DNA from: Streptomyces tibetensis
Lineage (GTDB): Bacteria > Actinomycetota > Actinomycetes > Streptomycetales > Streptomycetaceae
DNA: 64,000 bases
Direction: 5' to 3'
Assembly: GCF_007655005.1 (NCBI RefSeq)
Contig: NZ_SZVW01000018.1
Location: 141,191-205,190, forward strand
Under the pieces are notes generated by a model that saw only the letters and a list, made by a program, of their open reading frames with translations, ran no database searches and had not been told where the DNA came from. Below are positions 51,902 through 60,465 of the stretch, piece after piece. Made by a program: the position numbers and the translations under genes. Each line of letters begins with the position of its first letter. Within the stretch, counting starts at the first letter, position 1.

Positions 51902-53458
51902 TCAGACGGTGCCGAACCAGGTGGTGACGGCCGCGGTCAGCGATTCCCGCAGCTGCGGCTCCGGCATGTCCCGGTCCGCGGCCCAGGCGACGTAGCCGTC
52001 GGGGCGGACCAGCAGACCGGCCAGCTGCGGCTCTTGGGCGCACTCGGCCCGGACGTGCTGGAGCCGGCCGGCCCAGGAGACGCCCGCGGCCCACTTCTCG
52101 TGGACCTGGCCGATCAGCGAGTCGCCGGTCAGGTCGAGCAGCAGACCCGTGCCGCGCTTCAGGTACTTGGGGAGGGGCCGCACACCCTCCTCGGTCTTCA
52201 GTTCCAGGTCGCGGGCGAAGTCGCCGAGCAGCCGGTGCTCGGGGCCGTCGATCGCGTAGCGGACGGTGACGCCGCTGAGCATCTCGGCGAGGTACCGGTT
52301 CACCTGCTCGGTGCGCATGAGGTCGGTGAACAGCTCGCGCAGCGGGGTGACGTACGGGTCCGGGTTCATCAGCGCGATCTGGGCGCGGGTGTTGGCCAGC
52401 ACCTTGCGGGCCGGCGCCTGCCGCTCCCGGTCGTAGCTGTCGAGCAGGTCCTCGGGGGCCCAGCCGTGCACCGCGGCGGCGAGCTTCCAGCCGAGGTTGA
52501 AGGCGTCCTGGAGACCGAGGTTGACGCCCTGGCCGCCGACCGGGAAGTGGGTGTGGGCGGCGTCACCCGCGATCAGCAGCCGGCCCTCGCGGTAGCGGTC
52601 CGCCTGGCACGCGGAGTCGGTGAAGACGGAGAGCCAGCGCGGCGCGTGCGCGCCGAGGTCGTCGCCCCAGATCTCGCGCAGGCTGGCGGTCAGCTCGTCC
52701 AGGGTGAGCTCCGCACCGGGCTCCCGGTCCGCCTCGAAGTCGAACGTGGAGACACGGTGGTAGGTGTCGTCGAGCGGGACGCAGAACAGCAGGCCGCGTT
52801 CGGTGCGCTCCATGCCCATGGGGGCGTTCTCGCGGTCGGCGAGGATCACGTCGCCGAGCCGGGCGGTGACCCGGCCGCCGGTGCCGGGGAAGGCGATGCC
52901 GGCCTCCTGCCGGACCAGGCTGCGGCCGCCGTCGCAGCCCACTGCGTACCGGGCGCGCAGCGTGTAGGCGCCGTCGGGGCCGGTCACCTCGGCCTCGACG
53001 CCGTCGGCGTCCTGGCGTATCGCGGTGACCTCGTGACCGCGCCGGATCTCGGCGCCGAACTCGGCGGCACGCTCCTCCAGCAGCCGTTCGGTCCGGGTCT
53101 GCTCGGAGAGCAGGGCGTAGCCGTGCGCGCTGTCGAGGGTGGAGAAGTCGACCCACTCGTCGAGTCCGGCGAAGTGGCCGTTGTTCCAGGAGCGGGCCCC
53201 CTCGCGGAACCTCTTGAGCAGGCCGCGCCGGTCGAGGGACTCCAGGGAGCGGGCGTGCAGCCCGAAGGCCTTGGAGTGCGGGGTGCGTTCGGGAAGCCGC
53301 TCGAGCACCACCGCACGGACGCGGGCGATCCGGAGCTCCGCGGCGAGCAGCATGCCGACGGGACCGCCGCCGACGATCAGCACGTCGAAGTCGACGCCGG
53401 TGTCGTAGGCGATCTCGACGTCGCGATCGGAGTGCTCGGGCGGCACGGACTGGGACAT
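51902..53458 (-). CDS. FAD-dependent aromatic hydroxylase 3
   Basis: A 518-residue flavoprotein monooxygenase: VLIVGGGPVGMLLAAELR, GCDGGRSLVR and LLIAGDAAHTHFPVGGQGVN. The last motif, with THFPVGGQG, places it in a different subgroup (MhpA/tetracycline-hydroxylase-like) from the other three. It is divergent from the MarR regulator, a layout typical of an enzyme controlled by a ligand-sensing repressor. ATG 53458 has GAGGGGGA upstream. Confidence 0.9.
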   Translation of the reverse strand: MSQSVPPEHSDRDVEIAYDTGVDFDVLIVGGGPVGMLLAAELRIARVRAVVLERLPERTPHSKAFGLHARSLESLDRRGLLKRFREGARSWNNGHFAGLDEWVDFSTLDSAHGYALLSEQTRTERLLEERAAEFGAEIRRGHEVTAIRQDADGVEAEVTGPDGAYTLRARYAVGCDGGRSLVRQEAGIAFPGTGGRVTARLGDVILADRENAPMGMERTERGLLFCVPLDDTYHRVSTFDFEADREPGAELTLDELTASLREIWGDDLGAHAPRWLSVFTDSACQADRYREGRLLIAGDAAHTHFPVGGQGVNLGLQDAFNLGWKLAAAVHGWAPEDLLDSYDRERQAPARKVLANTRAQIALMNPDPYVTPLRELFTDLMRTEQVNRYLAEMLSGVTVRYAIDGPEHRLLGDFARDLELKTEEGVRPLPKYLKRGTGLLLDLTGDSLIGQVHEKWAAGVSWAGRLQHVRAECAQEPQLAGLLVRPDGYVAWAADRDMPEPQLRESLTAAVTTWFGTV

Positions 53459-53582
53459 GAGGTTCCCCCTCGTTGGATGTGCGCGATACATGTTCGCTCA
53501 CAGGTATATGCTTAATGTCATGCAGTCGATTGAGAGCATACAGATGCTCGTCTGCCGTAATCAACTCGCTTAGAATGCGGAC
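53459..53582. promoter_or_regulatory. Divergent marR / hydroxylase 3 control region
   Basis: This AT-rich 124-base spacer contains TATGCT (53507-53512) facing AGCATA (53535-53540), and TACATGT at 53487-53493. TAGAAT (53571-53576) ends 6 bases before the MarR ATG, so that mRNA could be leaderless. It is the probable MarR operator region. Confidence 0.55.
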
Positions 53583-54071
53583 ATGGACACTTCGACTCAG
53601 CCCCCGCCGCGGGCAGCGGATCTGCTCGACGCCGTCGGTCCCGCCTTCTCCCGACTGCGGCGTGCGCAGGCGCTGAATGTGGAGAAGCAGGTGTCCCGCA
53701 AGGACTTCACCAGGACGCTGGTGCTCAACATCGTGCAGGACGGGCCCGACCAGGAGGGCCAGGAGATCACCGTCGGTGTCGTGGGCGAGCGGCTCGCGGT
53801 CGACCCCTCCGTGGCGAGCCGGATGGTCTCCGACTGCATCTCCGCCGGCTATCTGATCCGTGCGGCCTCGCAGCGCGACGGCCGCCGTACGATCCTGCAG
53901 CTCACCCCGGAGGGGCACGAGACGCTCGCCCGCTTCCGCCGCCACCAGCGCGCGGCCTTCGAGCGCATCACCCAGGACTGGCCGGAGGCGGAGCGGCTCG
54001 AATTCGCCCGTCTGCTGATCAAGTACGTGGACTCCGTGGGCGAGTTGCAGCACGAGTCGGGCTCCGCCTGA
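53583..54071 (+). CDS. MarR-family regulator
   Basis: The 162-residue protein has a winged helix (VGVVGERLAVDPSVASRMVSDCISAGYLIRAASQRDGRR written in parts: recognition helix DPSVASRMVSD, wing SQRDGRRTI). Such proteins usually repress the divergent gene and release it on binding a phenolic ligand. It is transcribed away from FAD hydroxylase 3. Candidate targets are that gene and quinone reductase 1, which share TACATGT upstream. Confidence 0.88.
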   Translation: MDTSTQPPPRAADLLDAVGPAFSRLRRAQALNVEKQVSRKDFTRTLVLNIVQDGPDQEGQEITVGVVGERLAVDPSVASRMVSDCISAGYLIRAASQRDGRRTILQLTPEGHETLARFRRHQRAAFERITQDWPEAERLEFARLLIKYVDSVGELQHESGSA

Positions 54072-54156
54072 CCCTCCGGCGCCCCGGGCCGGGTGGGCGG
54101 CCCGGCCATCCGCACGGAAGAGGCCCGCGGCGGCGACCGCCACGGACCTCGGCCCG

Positions 54157-55815
54157 CTACCTCCCGCCCGTGCGGGAACCCCGTGCGAGGACGCTCCGCA
54201 GCGCCGCTGTCAGCACCGGGGTTTCCTCGCCTCCCGGGTCCGCACCCGGCGACCGCCAGGCGACGACGCCGTCCGGGCGTACCAGCACGGCCCCTTCGGG
54301 GCGCAGACCGCCGTAGCGCTCGGACCAGCCGCCGTCCGGGTCGGCCAGGGTGCCCGCCCCCGCGTCCGTCCCCGGCACCACCCGGCGGGCGGTGATCTTC
54401 AGGCCCAGTTCGGCGGAGGCGGCGACCGCCGCCGAGATCCACTCGCGGCCGTTCTCTCCGGTCAGCAGGACGAAGTCCCGCCCGAACAGGTCGAGTGTGG
54501 ACACCGGGTCACCGCCGCGCACGAGCTCCACGTACGGCGCCCGGGTGCCCGGCGCCCCGCGCAGCGCGCGCGGGTCGGAGGCGACCGGCAGATCCGCGCC
54601 GCCCGGCTCCGCCACCACCGCGGCGGACCGGTAGGCCTGACCCGACGTGACCGTCACCGCGTCCGCGACGGCGGCCCGCTGCTCCGGGGTCGCGGTGCCG
54701 GAACGCAGCGCGAGCTGGAGGGAACCCTGCTCGGCCGTGTAGAGGGCCACGGGCCGTCGCTCGGCGTCGTACGTCTCCACCAGGCCGGGCCCCGCGACGC
54801 CCCCGACCACCAGGGCGAGCTTCCAGGCGAGGTTGTGGGCGTCGGCGATACCGGTGTTGGCCCCGTAGCCCCCGGTCGGCGGCACCACATGGGCCGCGTC
54901 GCCGGCCAGCAGCACCCTCCCGTGCACGAACCTGTCCGCCACCTGCTCCGCCATGTCCCAGGGGAAGCGCGAACGGATCGTCACCTCGACCCCCGGCGCT
55001 CCCACCGCGGCCCCCACCAGCTCGGCGCAGCGGTCGTCGGTGAAGTCCTCCAGGCCCTCCCCGTCCTCGGGCCGGTACCCGACGATGAGCGTGCCCCCGG
55101 TCAAGGTGTCGTCATGCACGAGGATGCCCGTGACCTGGGGGTTCTGCACATGGACCACGCTGTAGCGGCGGTCCCCCAGCACCGGGCGCAGATCCGCGCC
55201 GAACGCGATGCTCACATGACGGGACAGCACCCCGCGCCCCTGCCGGGACACCTTCAGCGCCTCCCGGACGGTACTGCGCGGCCCGTCGCAGGCCACCAGG
55301 TAGGAGCTGCGGAAGGTACCGGTGCCACCGGCGCCGTCGTCGAGGACGGCGGTGACCCCCTCCGGGTCCTCCGCGAAGGACACCAGCTCCGTACCGAACC
55401 TGAGGTCGGCCCCGAGCTCCACGGCACGGTCCCGCAGCAGCGGCTCCAGCCGGTCCTGCGGCAGCAGGAGCAGCCGGGACGGGGTGAGGTCGCCCAGATC
55501 GTCGTCGCCCTCCAGCTCCTCCTTGCTGAACAGCACCTCACCGGCCAGCGAGGTCACTCCGGCCCGGGTGCGGTGCGTGGCGAAGCCGGACGCCTCCCGG
55601 ACTGCGGCGTCCTCGACCCCCGCCTGCCGCAGCAGTTCCCCGGTACGGGGGTAGTAGCCGACGGCCCTCGGATGGACGGACGTGCCCGGATGGCGCTCCA
55701 CCAGGGTGCAACGGACTCCGTGCCGGGCCAGGAACACAGCGGTGGACAGCCCGACGAGGCTGCCGCCGACGATCAGTACGGGTGCGCTGCCGGAACGGTC
55801 GGAAGCGGAGGTCAT
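54157..55815 (-). CDS. FAD-dependent aromatic polyketide hydroxylase 4
   Basis: The 552-residue protein is of the same type as hydroxylases 1 and 2: VLIVGGSLVGLSTAVFLA, ACDGPRSTVR and VLLAGDAAHVVPPTGGYGAN, with the C-terminal thioredoxin-like domain. The DG motif reads CDGPRS, a small departure from the usual. ATG 55815 has GAGGG upstream. It follows the SnoaL-like gene by 40 bases in a three-gene operon. Confidence 0.91.
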   Translation of the reverse strand: MTSASDRSGSAPVLIVGGSLVGLSTAVFLARHGVRCTLVERHPGTSVHPRAVGYYPRTGELLRQAGVEDAAVREASGFATHRTRAGVTSLAGEVLFSKEELEGDDDLGDLTPSRLLLLPQDRLEPLLRDRAVELGADLRFGTELVSFAEDPEGVTAVLDDGAGGTGTFRSSYLVACDGPRSTVREALKVSRQGRGVLSRHVSIAFGADLRPVLGDRRYSVVHVQNPQVTGILVHDDTLTGGTLIVGYRPEDGEGLEDFTDDRCAELVGAAVGAPGVEVTIRSRFPWDMAEQVADRFVHGRVLLAGDAAHVVPPTGGYGANTGIADAHNLAWKLALVVGGVAGPGLVETYDAERRPVALYTAEQGSLQLALRSGTATPEQRAAVADAVTVTSGQAYRSAAVVAEPGGADLPVASDPRALRGAPGTRAPYVELVRGGDPVSTLDLFGRDFVLLTGENGREWISAAVAASAELGLKITARRVVPGTDAGAGTLADPDGGWSERYGGLRPEGAVLVRPDGVVAWRSPGADPGGEETPVLTAALRSVLARGSRTGGR

Positions 55816-55855
55816 CACACGGTCCCTCTCTGGGTGATCAGGCTCGGGCACAGGT

Positions 55856-56695
55856 TCACGGGGTCGGCAGTCCGGCCCGTCCCAGGGCCAGGTAGTCCAC
55901 GACCTCCCAGTGCTCCGCGACCTTCCCGCGCTCGATCCGGAACTGGTCGCAGGTACGCATCTCCAGAGGCAGCCCGGAGGGGCCGCCTCCGCTCCACGCG
56001 CCGGTCAGCGTGCCGGTCCAGGTCACGAAGACCATCACCCGGTCGTCGGCGGCGACGATGTGGTCGACGGTGGTGACCAGGTCGGGGAAGGCGGCGATGT
56101 TGTCGGCGAAGAACGCCTTGAACGCGTCGAGCCCGTCCGGCACCGCGTCCGTACGCATGTTGTGGTGCCGGTAGTCCTGGTGGTAGTAGCGCTCGGCCAG
56201 ATCCAGCCGGTGCTCGCTGAAGACGTCGCGGTACGCGCCGAGCACCAGCTCCGCGTTGGCCCGCTCGGTGTCGCTGTGCGGGCCGTGCAGACCGGGGGCG
56301 GCCGGCTGGCCGCTGCGGTCCGGCCCGCCGTCCACGCCGTGCGCGACGAGCACGTCGCGGTCCACCACGGTCCAGTGCTCGGCGACCCTGCCGTCCACCA
56401 GACGGTACAACTCGGCCGTGTGCAAACGGAGTTCAGCGCCCGATCGGGAGCGCCCGGTCCAGGTCGCGAAGAGCATCACCCGGTCGTTCCCGGCCACCAG
56501 GTGGTCGATGTCCGCGCGCAGTGCCGGGAACGTACGGTCCGACGTCCGCCAGTCGGCCGGGTCGTGCTCGACGTGGTCGGCATGGAAGAAGCGATCCGCC
56601 TCCTCGAAGCGGCGCTCGCGGTAGAGCGTCCCGTACAGCTCGCGGATCAGCTCGGCGTTGCGCGTGCGCTGCCCGGCAGGGATGACGGTGGTCAT
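55856..56695 (-). CDS. Double-domain SnoaL-like protein
   Basis: The 279-residue protein is a tandem repeat of two SnoaL-like NTF2 folds. Residues ~10-120 (LYGTLYRERRFEEADRFFH; VAEHWTVVD) and ~145-275 (AYRDVFSEHRLDLAERYYH; VAEHWEVVD) are clearly homologous. SnoaL enzymes are polyketide cyclases or hydroxylases acting on aromatic esters. A fused pair could give two active sites or an internal pseudo-dimer. It is preceded by the tandem GNAT gene. Confidence 0.87.
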   Translation of the reverse strand: MTTVIPAGQRTRNAELIRELYGTLYRERRFEEADRFFHADHVEHDPADWRTSDRTFPALRADIDHLVAGNDRVMLFATWTGRSRSGAELRLHTAELYRLVDGRVAEHWTVVDRDVLVAHGVDGGPDRSGQPAAPGLHGPHSDTERANAELVLGAYRDVFSEHRLDLAERYYHQDYRHHNMRTDAVPDGLDAFKAFFADNIAAFPDLVTTVDHIVAADDRVMVFVTWTGTLTGAWSGGGPSGLPLEMRTCDQFRIERGKVAEHWEVVDYLALGRAGLPTP

Positions 56696-56762
56696 GGGTT
56701 CCTCTCGCTCGGCTCTTGATCGGGTTCGGGGATCGAGTGGCGGATCCGGCGGTGCTGACCGC

Positions 56763-57725
56763 TCAGGCCTTGAGCGCGTAGGTCGACCAGTACGAGTCGG
56801 CCTCGAAGCCGAGCTTGCGGTTGAGCGCGACCACGGCCGTGTCGGCGGTGTCGTTGAACACCTGGACCAGGGCGAGCCGGCTGTTCTCCCGGGCGGCTCC
56901 GAGCAGCAGCTCGCTCTTCAGCCAGGTGGCGAGACCGCGCCGCCGGTGCTGCGGCAGCACCAGCGTCTCGCCGCCGTCCGCCATCGGGCTGTCGCGCACG
57001 AACAAGGTGGCGTACCCGACGATCGCGGTGCCGTGCTCGGGCAGCGCCGCCACCACGTGGGGCAGATGCCCGGCCCGCTCCGCCTCGGCCTCCCGCGCCC
57101 GCACGTCGTCGGCGGAGGGACGCCGGATCCTGGCCTGGCCGTTGACCCGCTCCTCCAGCCCGCTCCAGGCCCGCGCGTAGGGCTCCACCAGGTCGTCGGG
57201 GCAGGGCCCCCGCCACGCCACCAGGCGGTACCCGGGCACCGGCCGGGCCGCCGCGGCCTGAAGCACCGCTGAAGCGGGCCCGGCCGGACGGAGCCGATGG
57301 CGCACGCTCTCGCCGATGAGTTCGGCTCCGAGCCCGGCCGCGAACCGCTCACCGGCCACCGCCCTCGGAGCGTCGGCGAGCAGCAGGTCCCGCCCCCGCT
57401 CCCGCAGCGCCGCCAGCCCCGCGGCCGCCAGCGCCCGCCCGGCACCGCGCCGCCGGAAAGCGGGGAACACCCACAGCGAACCGTGTCCCGGCCCGCTCGG
57501 GTCGCCCAGATCCAGCCCGAGCTTCAGCACACCGGCCGGGGTGCCGCCGTCGTACGCGGCCAGCACGATCCGTTCCGTCCCGTGCCGCCGCTGGAACAGC
57601 CGCGCCAGCAGGGCCTCCGTCACCGGCGGGTCCCCGGGCAGCTCCAGACTCATGGTGTCCCGGAATCCGGGAAGCAACGCGGCGATGGTCGCCGGCTCAT
57701 CGCCGTCGAGGCTACGAATCTCCAT
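56763..57725 (-). CDS. Tandem GNAT acetyltransferase-like protein
   Basis: A 320-residue protein with two GNAT domains: SLWVFPAFRRRGAGRALAAA in the first and LVLPQHRRRGLATWLKSELL in the second. The size and layout resemble mycothiol synthase and related two-domain acyltransferases. It may acylate an amine, including one introduced by the cluster, or act in resistance. ATG 57725 is chosen; a perfect three-heptamer SARP box lies just upstream. Confidence 0.83.
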   Translation of the reverse strand: MEIRSLDGDEPATIAALLPGFRDTMSLELPGDPPVTEALLARLFQRRHGTERIVLAAYDGGTPAGVLKLGLDLGDPSGPGHGSLWVFPAFRRRGAGRALAAAGLAALRERGRDLLLADAPRAVAGERFAAGLGAELIGESVRHRLRPAGPASAVLQAAAARPVPGYRLVAWRGPCPDDLVEPYARAWSGLEERVNGQARIRRPSADDVRAREAEAERAGHLPHVVAALPEHGTAIVGYATLFVRDSPMADGGETLVLPQHRRRGLATWLKSELLLGAARENSRLALVQVFNDTADTAVVALNRKLGFEADSYWSTYALKA

Positions 57726-57746
57726 GCCCCACACGGTGACCCGGGC

Positions 57747-57775
57747 CTCTCGAAACACCGTCGAGGACAACTCGA
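57747..57775 (-). promoter_or_regulatory. Candidate SARP box upstream of the GNAT operon (best match)
   Basis: On the minus strand TCGAGTT (57769-57775), TCGACGG (57758-57764) and TCGAGAG (57747-57753) are in perfect 11-bp phase. This is the clearest of four such sites. It ends 22 bases before the GNAT start codon. Confidence 0.78.
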
Positions 57776-57806
57776 CACCGGGTACGGGCACCGGGCGGAA
57801 CGGAGC

Positions 57807-57850
57807 GGGCCCCGCCGCACTCCCAGCTACCTGGAATGCGACGGGGCCCC
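57807..57850 (-). terminator. Terminator after the SDR gene
   Basis: GGGCCCCG (57807-57814) pairs with CGGGGCCC (57842-57849), with imperfect pairing continuing inwards to CCAG/CTGG. It lies 29 bases after the SDR stop. Confidence 0.72.
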
Positions 57851-57878
57851 TACCGTGGGCGGACGCTGCTCCGGCCCG

Positions 57879-58652
57879 TCAGGCGCCACCCGTCACGCGG
57901 AGCGTCTCGCCGTTGGTGTTGCCGTTGGCGGCCGAGCCGAGGAAGGTGACGGCCCGGGCCACGTCCTCGGGAGCGGACATCCGGCCCGACGGCAGGGTCT
58001 TGCCCTTCTCCTCCAGGAAGCCCGGGGGCACGTGCGCCCGCACGATCTCGGTGCTGGTCTGGCCGGGCACGACCATGTTGACCAGGATCCCGTCCGGCCC
58101 CAGCTCCCAGGCCAGGCTGCGCATCAGCCCGAAGAGCGCGGACTTGCCCGCGCCGTAGGCCCCCGCCCCGGCCTTGCCGGTGTCCGCGAGACCCGCGCCG
58201 AGCAGCACGATCCGGCCCCACGGCCGTCCGCGCATCCACGGCAGCACGGCCTGGAGCGTGTGGAACACGGCATCGACGGACGTGCGCAGCACCTCCTGCC
58301 ACTGCTTCGCCGGTACGTCCTCGAAGCGCGGCGCCGGCTGCCCGGGCCGCGGGATCGCCTCGCTCCAGACCACCGCGTTGGCCACCAGCACGTCGATGCC
58401 GCCCCACTCCTCGGCGACCCGCCCCACGGCGTCCCGTATGCAGCGCTCGTCCGCGAGGTCGTAGCGCACCACCAGCGGTGTCCCGCCCGCCTCGGTCACC
58501 AGCCGTGCCGTCTCCCGGGCCCCGTCCTCGTTGCTGTGGTACGTGATCGCGACCCTGGCCCCCTCCTGTCCGTACGCCACGGCCGTCGCCCGGCCGATCC
58601 CCGAGGAGGCGCCGGTGACCAGCACGACCTTGTTCCGCAGATCCGTCCTCAT
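57879..58652 (-). CDS. SDR-family protein lacking the canonical catalytic Ser
   Basis: A 257-residue SDR with VTGASSGIGRA (cofactor loop) and YGAGK (Tyr and Lys). Thirteen residues before the Tyr, where FabG has Ser, lies Ala in VLLGAGLADTGK, and the NNAG motif is replaced by VANAVV. It may be an atypical reductase, a dehydratase-like enzyme or a non-catalytic partner. It overlaps the FAD oxidase gene by ATGA and ends the operon that starts at 61563. Confidence 0.87.
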   Translation of the reverse strand: MRTDLRNKVVLVTGASSGIGRATAVAYGQEGARVAITYHSNEDGARETARLVTEAGGTPLVVRYDLADERCIRDAVGRVAEEWGGIDVLVANAVVWSEAIPRPGQPAPRFEDVPAKQWQEVLRTSVDAVFHTLQAVLPWMRGRPWGRIVLLGAGLADTGKAGAGAYGAGKSALFGLMRSLAWELGPDGILVNMVVPGQTSTEIVRAHVPPGFLEEKGKTLPSGRMSAPEDVARAVTFLGSAANGNTNGETLRVTGGA

Positions 58653-60097
58653 GAGTCCACCTCGGTCGTCGGGGCACGGCTGATGCTCTGCGCGTGCCGG
58701 AAGAAGTCCTCCGGGTCGTAGGCCCGCTTCACGGCGCGCAGCCGGGTCCGGTTCGCGCCGAAGTACTCCGTCTCCCAGTCCTCGCCCACCCGCGAGCTGG
58801 GGAAGTTGATGTACGAGCCGCAGGCGAGCGGCGTGAGCGCATCGGCCGCACGGTCCGCCAGCGAGGTCAGCCGCGCCGGCGCCGCCGGGTCCGCACCCGC
58901 CTCGCGGCAGGCGAACTGATAGCCGACCAGGAACCGCGCGTCGCGGTGCGCGTAGGCGGTCGCGCCGCTCGGCACCCGGCTCGCCGCACCGCCCAGGGCC
59001 ATGCACAGCAGATAGCGCTCCTGCCCCGCCGCGTCGAGCGCGGGATCCCAGGCGTCGAGCAGCGCCGCCGATTCCGGCCGGGTCGCGGCCCGGGCGGTGA
59101 GCCGGTAAGTCTGCCGGGTGTACGGGTGGCGGTGCCCCTCGGCCTCGGGCCCGGTGCCCGTACGACGGCACTGGGACACCGACTTCGAGCCGCACAGCGC
59201 CTCGTGCATCACCTCGGCGTACCCGCCCCGCACAGCGACGGTCCTGCTCAGCGGCTTGCACCCGGCCCGCTCCGCCAGCTCGTCCAGCCCGTCGCGCAGC
59301 GCCTCGTCCGGCCCCAGGTGCACCCCCCAGACCCGGACCACCGGACGCCCGCCGGGCCCGAACATGCCCGGGAGGACGACCAGGGAGGTACCGAGCTCGT
59401 CGGGGCCGTCGACGGCCCACTCCTGCCAGGCCGTCAGCACCTCCACGGCGTCGTCGTACGCCCACAGCGTCTCGAAGCCGGTCAGGGCGGGCGCGTCGAT
59501 CGAGCGCACCTCGAACTCCGTGACCACCCCGAAGGTGCCTCCGCCGCCACCGCGCGACGCCCAGTACAGGTCGGGCTCCTCCGTGGGCGAGCAGCGGACG
59601 GTCCTGCCGTCCGCGAGCACGACGCGCGCGGCGGCGACCCGGTCGCTGCCCAGCCCGAACTTCCGCGTCTGCCAGCCGATCCCGCCGCCGGTCAGGAATC
59701 CGCCCGCGGCGACCGTGGGGAACGTCCCGGTGACGATCTGCCGCCCCTGGGTCCGCAGGGCGTCCAGCGCGTCCAGCGACTGGACGCCCGCCCCCAGCCG
59801 CACCACGGGCCCCTCGGCGACGACGTGGTTCATCCGGGACAGGTCGACGACCAGGCCCTCACCGGTCGACCAGCCGTTGAAGCTGTGGCCGCCGCCCCGG
59901 ACGTGCAGCCGCACCCCCCGCTCCCGGGCGTACCGCACGCACAGCGCGACGTCCTCCTCGGAGGCGCAGTACGCGACGGCGTACGGCTCGATCGTGTCGT
60001 ACTCGGTGTTCTGAAGCTGCCGGGCCAGAGCGAAGCCCCCCTCGTCCGGCAGAACCAGGTCCCCGTCGAGCCGGTCCCGCAGCGCCGCCGCCCGCAT
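58649..60097 (-). CDS. BBE-type FAD-linked oxidase
   Basis: A 482-residue PCMH-type flavoprotein. VRGGGHSFNGWSTG supplies the His for covalent FAD attachment, and FGANRTRLRAVKRAYDPEDFF is the berberine-bridge C-terminus. The second attachment Cys (GYCPT in bicovalent members) is missing: the segment is GTFPTVAAGG. It therefore probably binds FAD through one bond. It oxidises alcohols or couples phenols using O2. It overlaps both neighbours. Confidence 0.9.
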   Translation of the reverse strand: MRAAALRDRLDGDLVLPDEGGFALARQLQNTEYDTIEPYAVAYCASEEDVALCVRYARERGVRLHVRGGGHSFNGWSTGEGLVVDLSRMNHVVAEGPVVRLGAGVQSLDALDALRTQGRQIVTGTFPTVAAGGFLTGGGIGWQTRKFGLGSDRVAAARVVLADGRTVRCSPTEEPDLYWASRGGGGGTFGVVTEFEVRSIDAPALTGFETLWAYDDAVEVLTAWQEWAVDGPDELGTSLVVLPGMFGPGGRPVVRVWGVHLGPDEALRDGLDELAERAGCKPLSRTVAVRGGYAEVMHEALCGSKSVSQCRRTGTGPEAEGHRHPYTRQTYRLTARAATRPESAALLDAWDPALDAAGQERYLLCMALGGAASRVPSGATAYAHRDARFLVGYQFACREAGADPAAPARLTSLADRAADALTPLACGSYINFPSSRVGEDWETEYFGANRTRLRAVKRAYDPEDFFRHAQSISRAPTTEVDS

Positions 60098-60465
60098 CAG
60101 TCGTCGATGCCGAACTTGCCGGCGGTCACCTTGGACCCCGCGTGCCCGCGCAGCTTGGTGCCCTGCGGGTCGAAGAACTCGGCACCGCCGGTGCCCTGCC
60201 ACTCGGTGTCCGAGACGAACTCGCCCGACACCCGCACGTGTGCCTCGCCCACGTGGTTGCCCTCGGGGTCGGCGGCCAGGATGTGGAAGCCGTACTCGAA
60301 ACTGTCCGGGCCCGTGGCACGCCAGGTGCCCAGGCCGATGTTCTTGGTGTTGAGCTGGGTGGAGACGACCGTGCCGTCCGCCGAGAAGCTGACCAGCCCG
60401 GGGACCGCCTTGCCGTCGTCGTCCAACTGCGTGGTCCAGGTGCCGACCAGCCGTACGTCGCTCAT
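60097..60465 (-). CDS. Small beta-barrel-like (lipocalin/allene-oxide-cyclase-like) protein
   Basis: A 122-residue protein made of alternating strands: LVGTWTTQLDDDGK, VSFSADGTVVSTQ, GLGTWRATGPDSFEYGFHIL and VSGEFVSDTEWQGTG. The pattern fits a small lipocalin-like barrel, but I cannot name the family with certainty. It might bind or cyclise a hydrophobic intermediate. ATG 60465 has AGGAGAT upstream and overlaps the stop of the previous gene. Confidence 0.65.
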   Translation of the reverse strand: MSDVRLVGTWTTQLDDDGKAVPGLVSFSADGTVVSTQLNTKNIGLGTWRATGPDSFEYGFHILAADPEGNHVGEAHVRVSGEFVSDTEWQGTGGAEFFDPQGTKLRGHAGSKVTAGKFGIDD

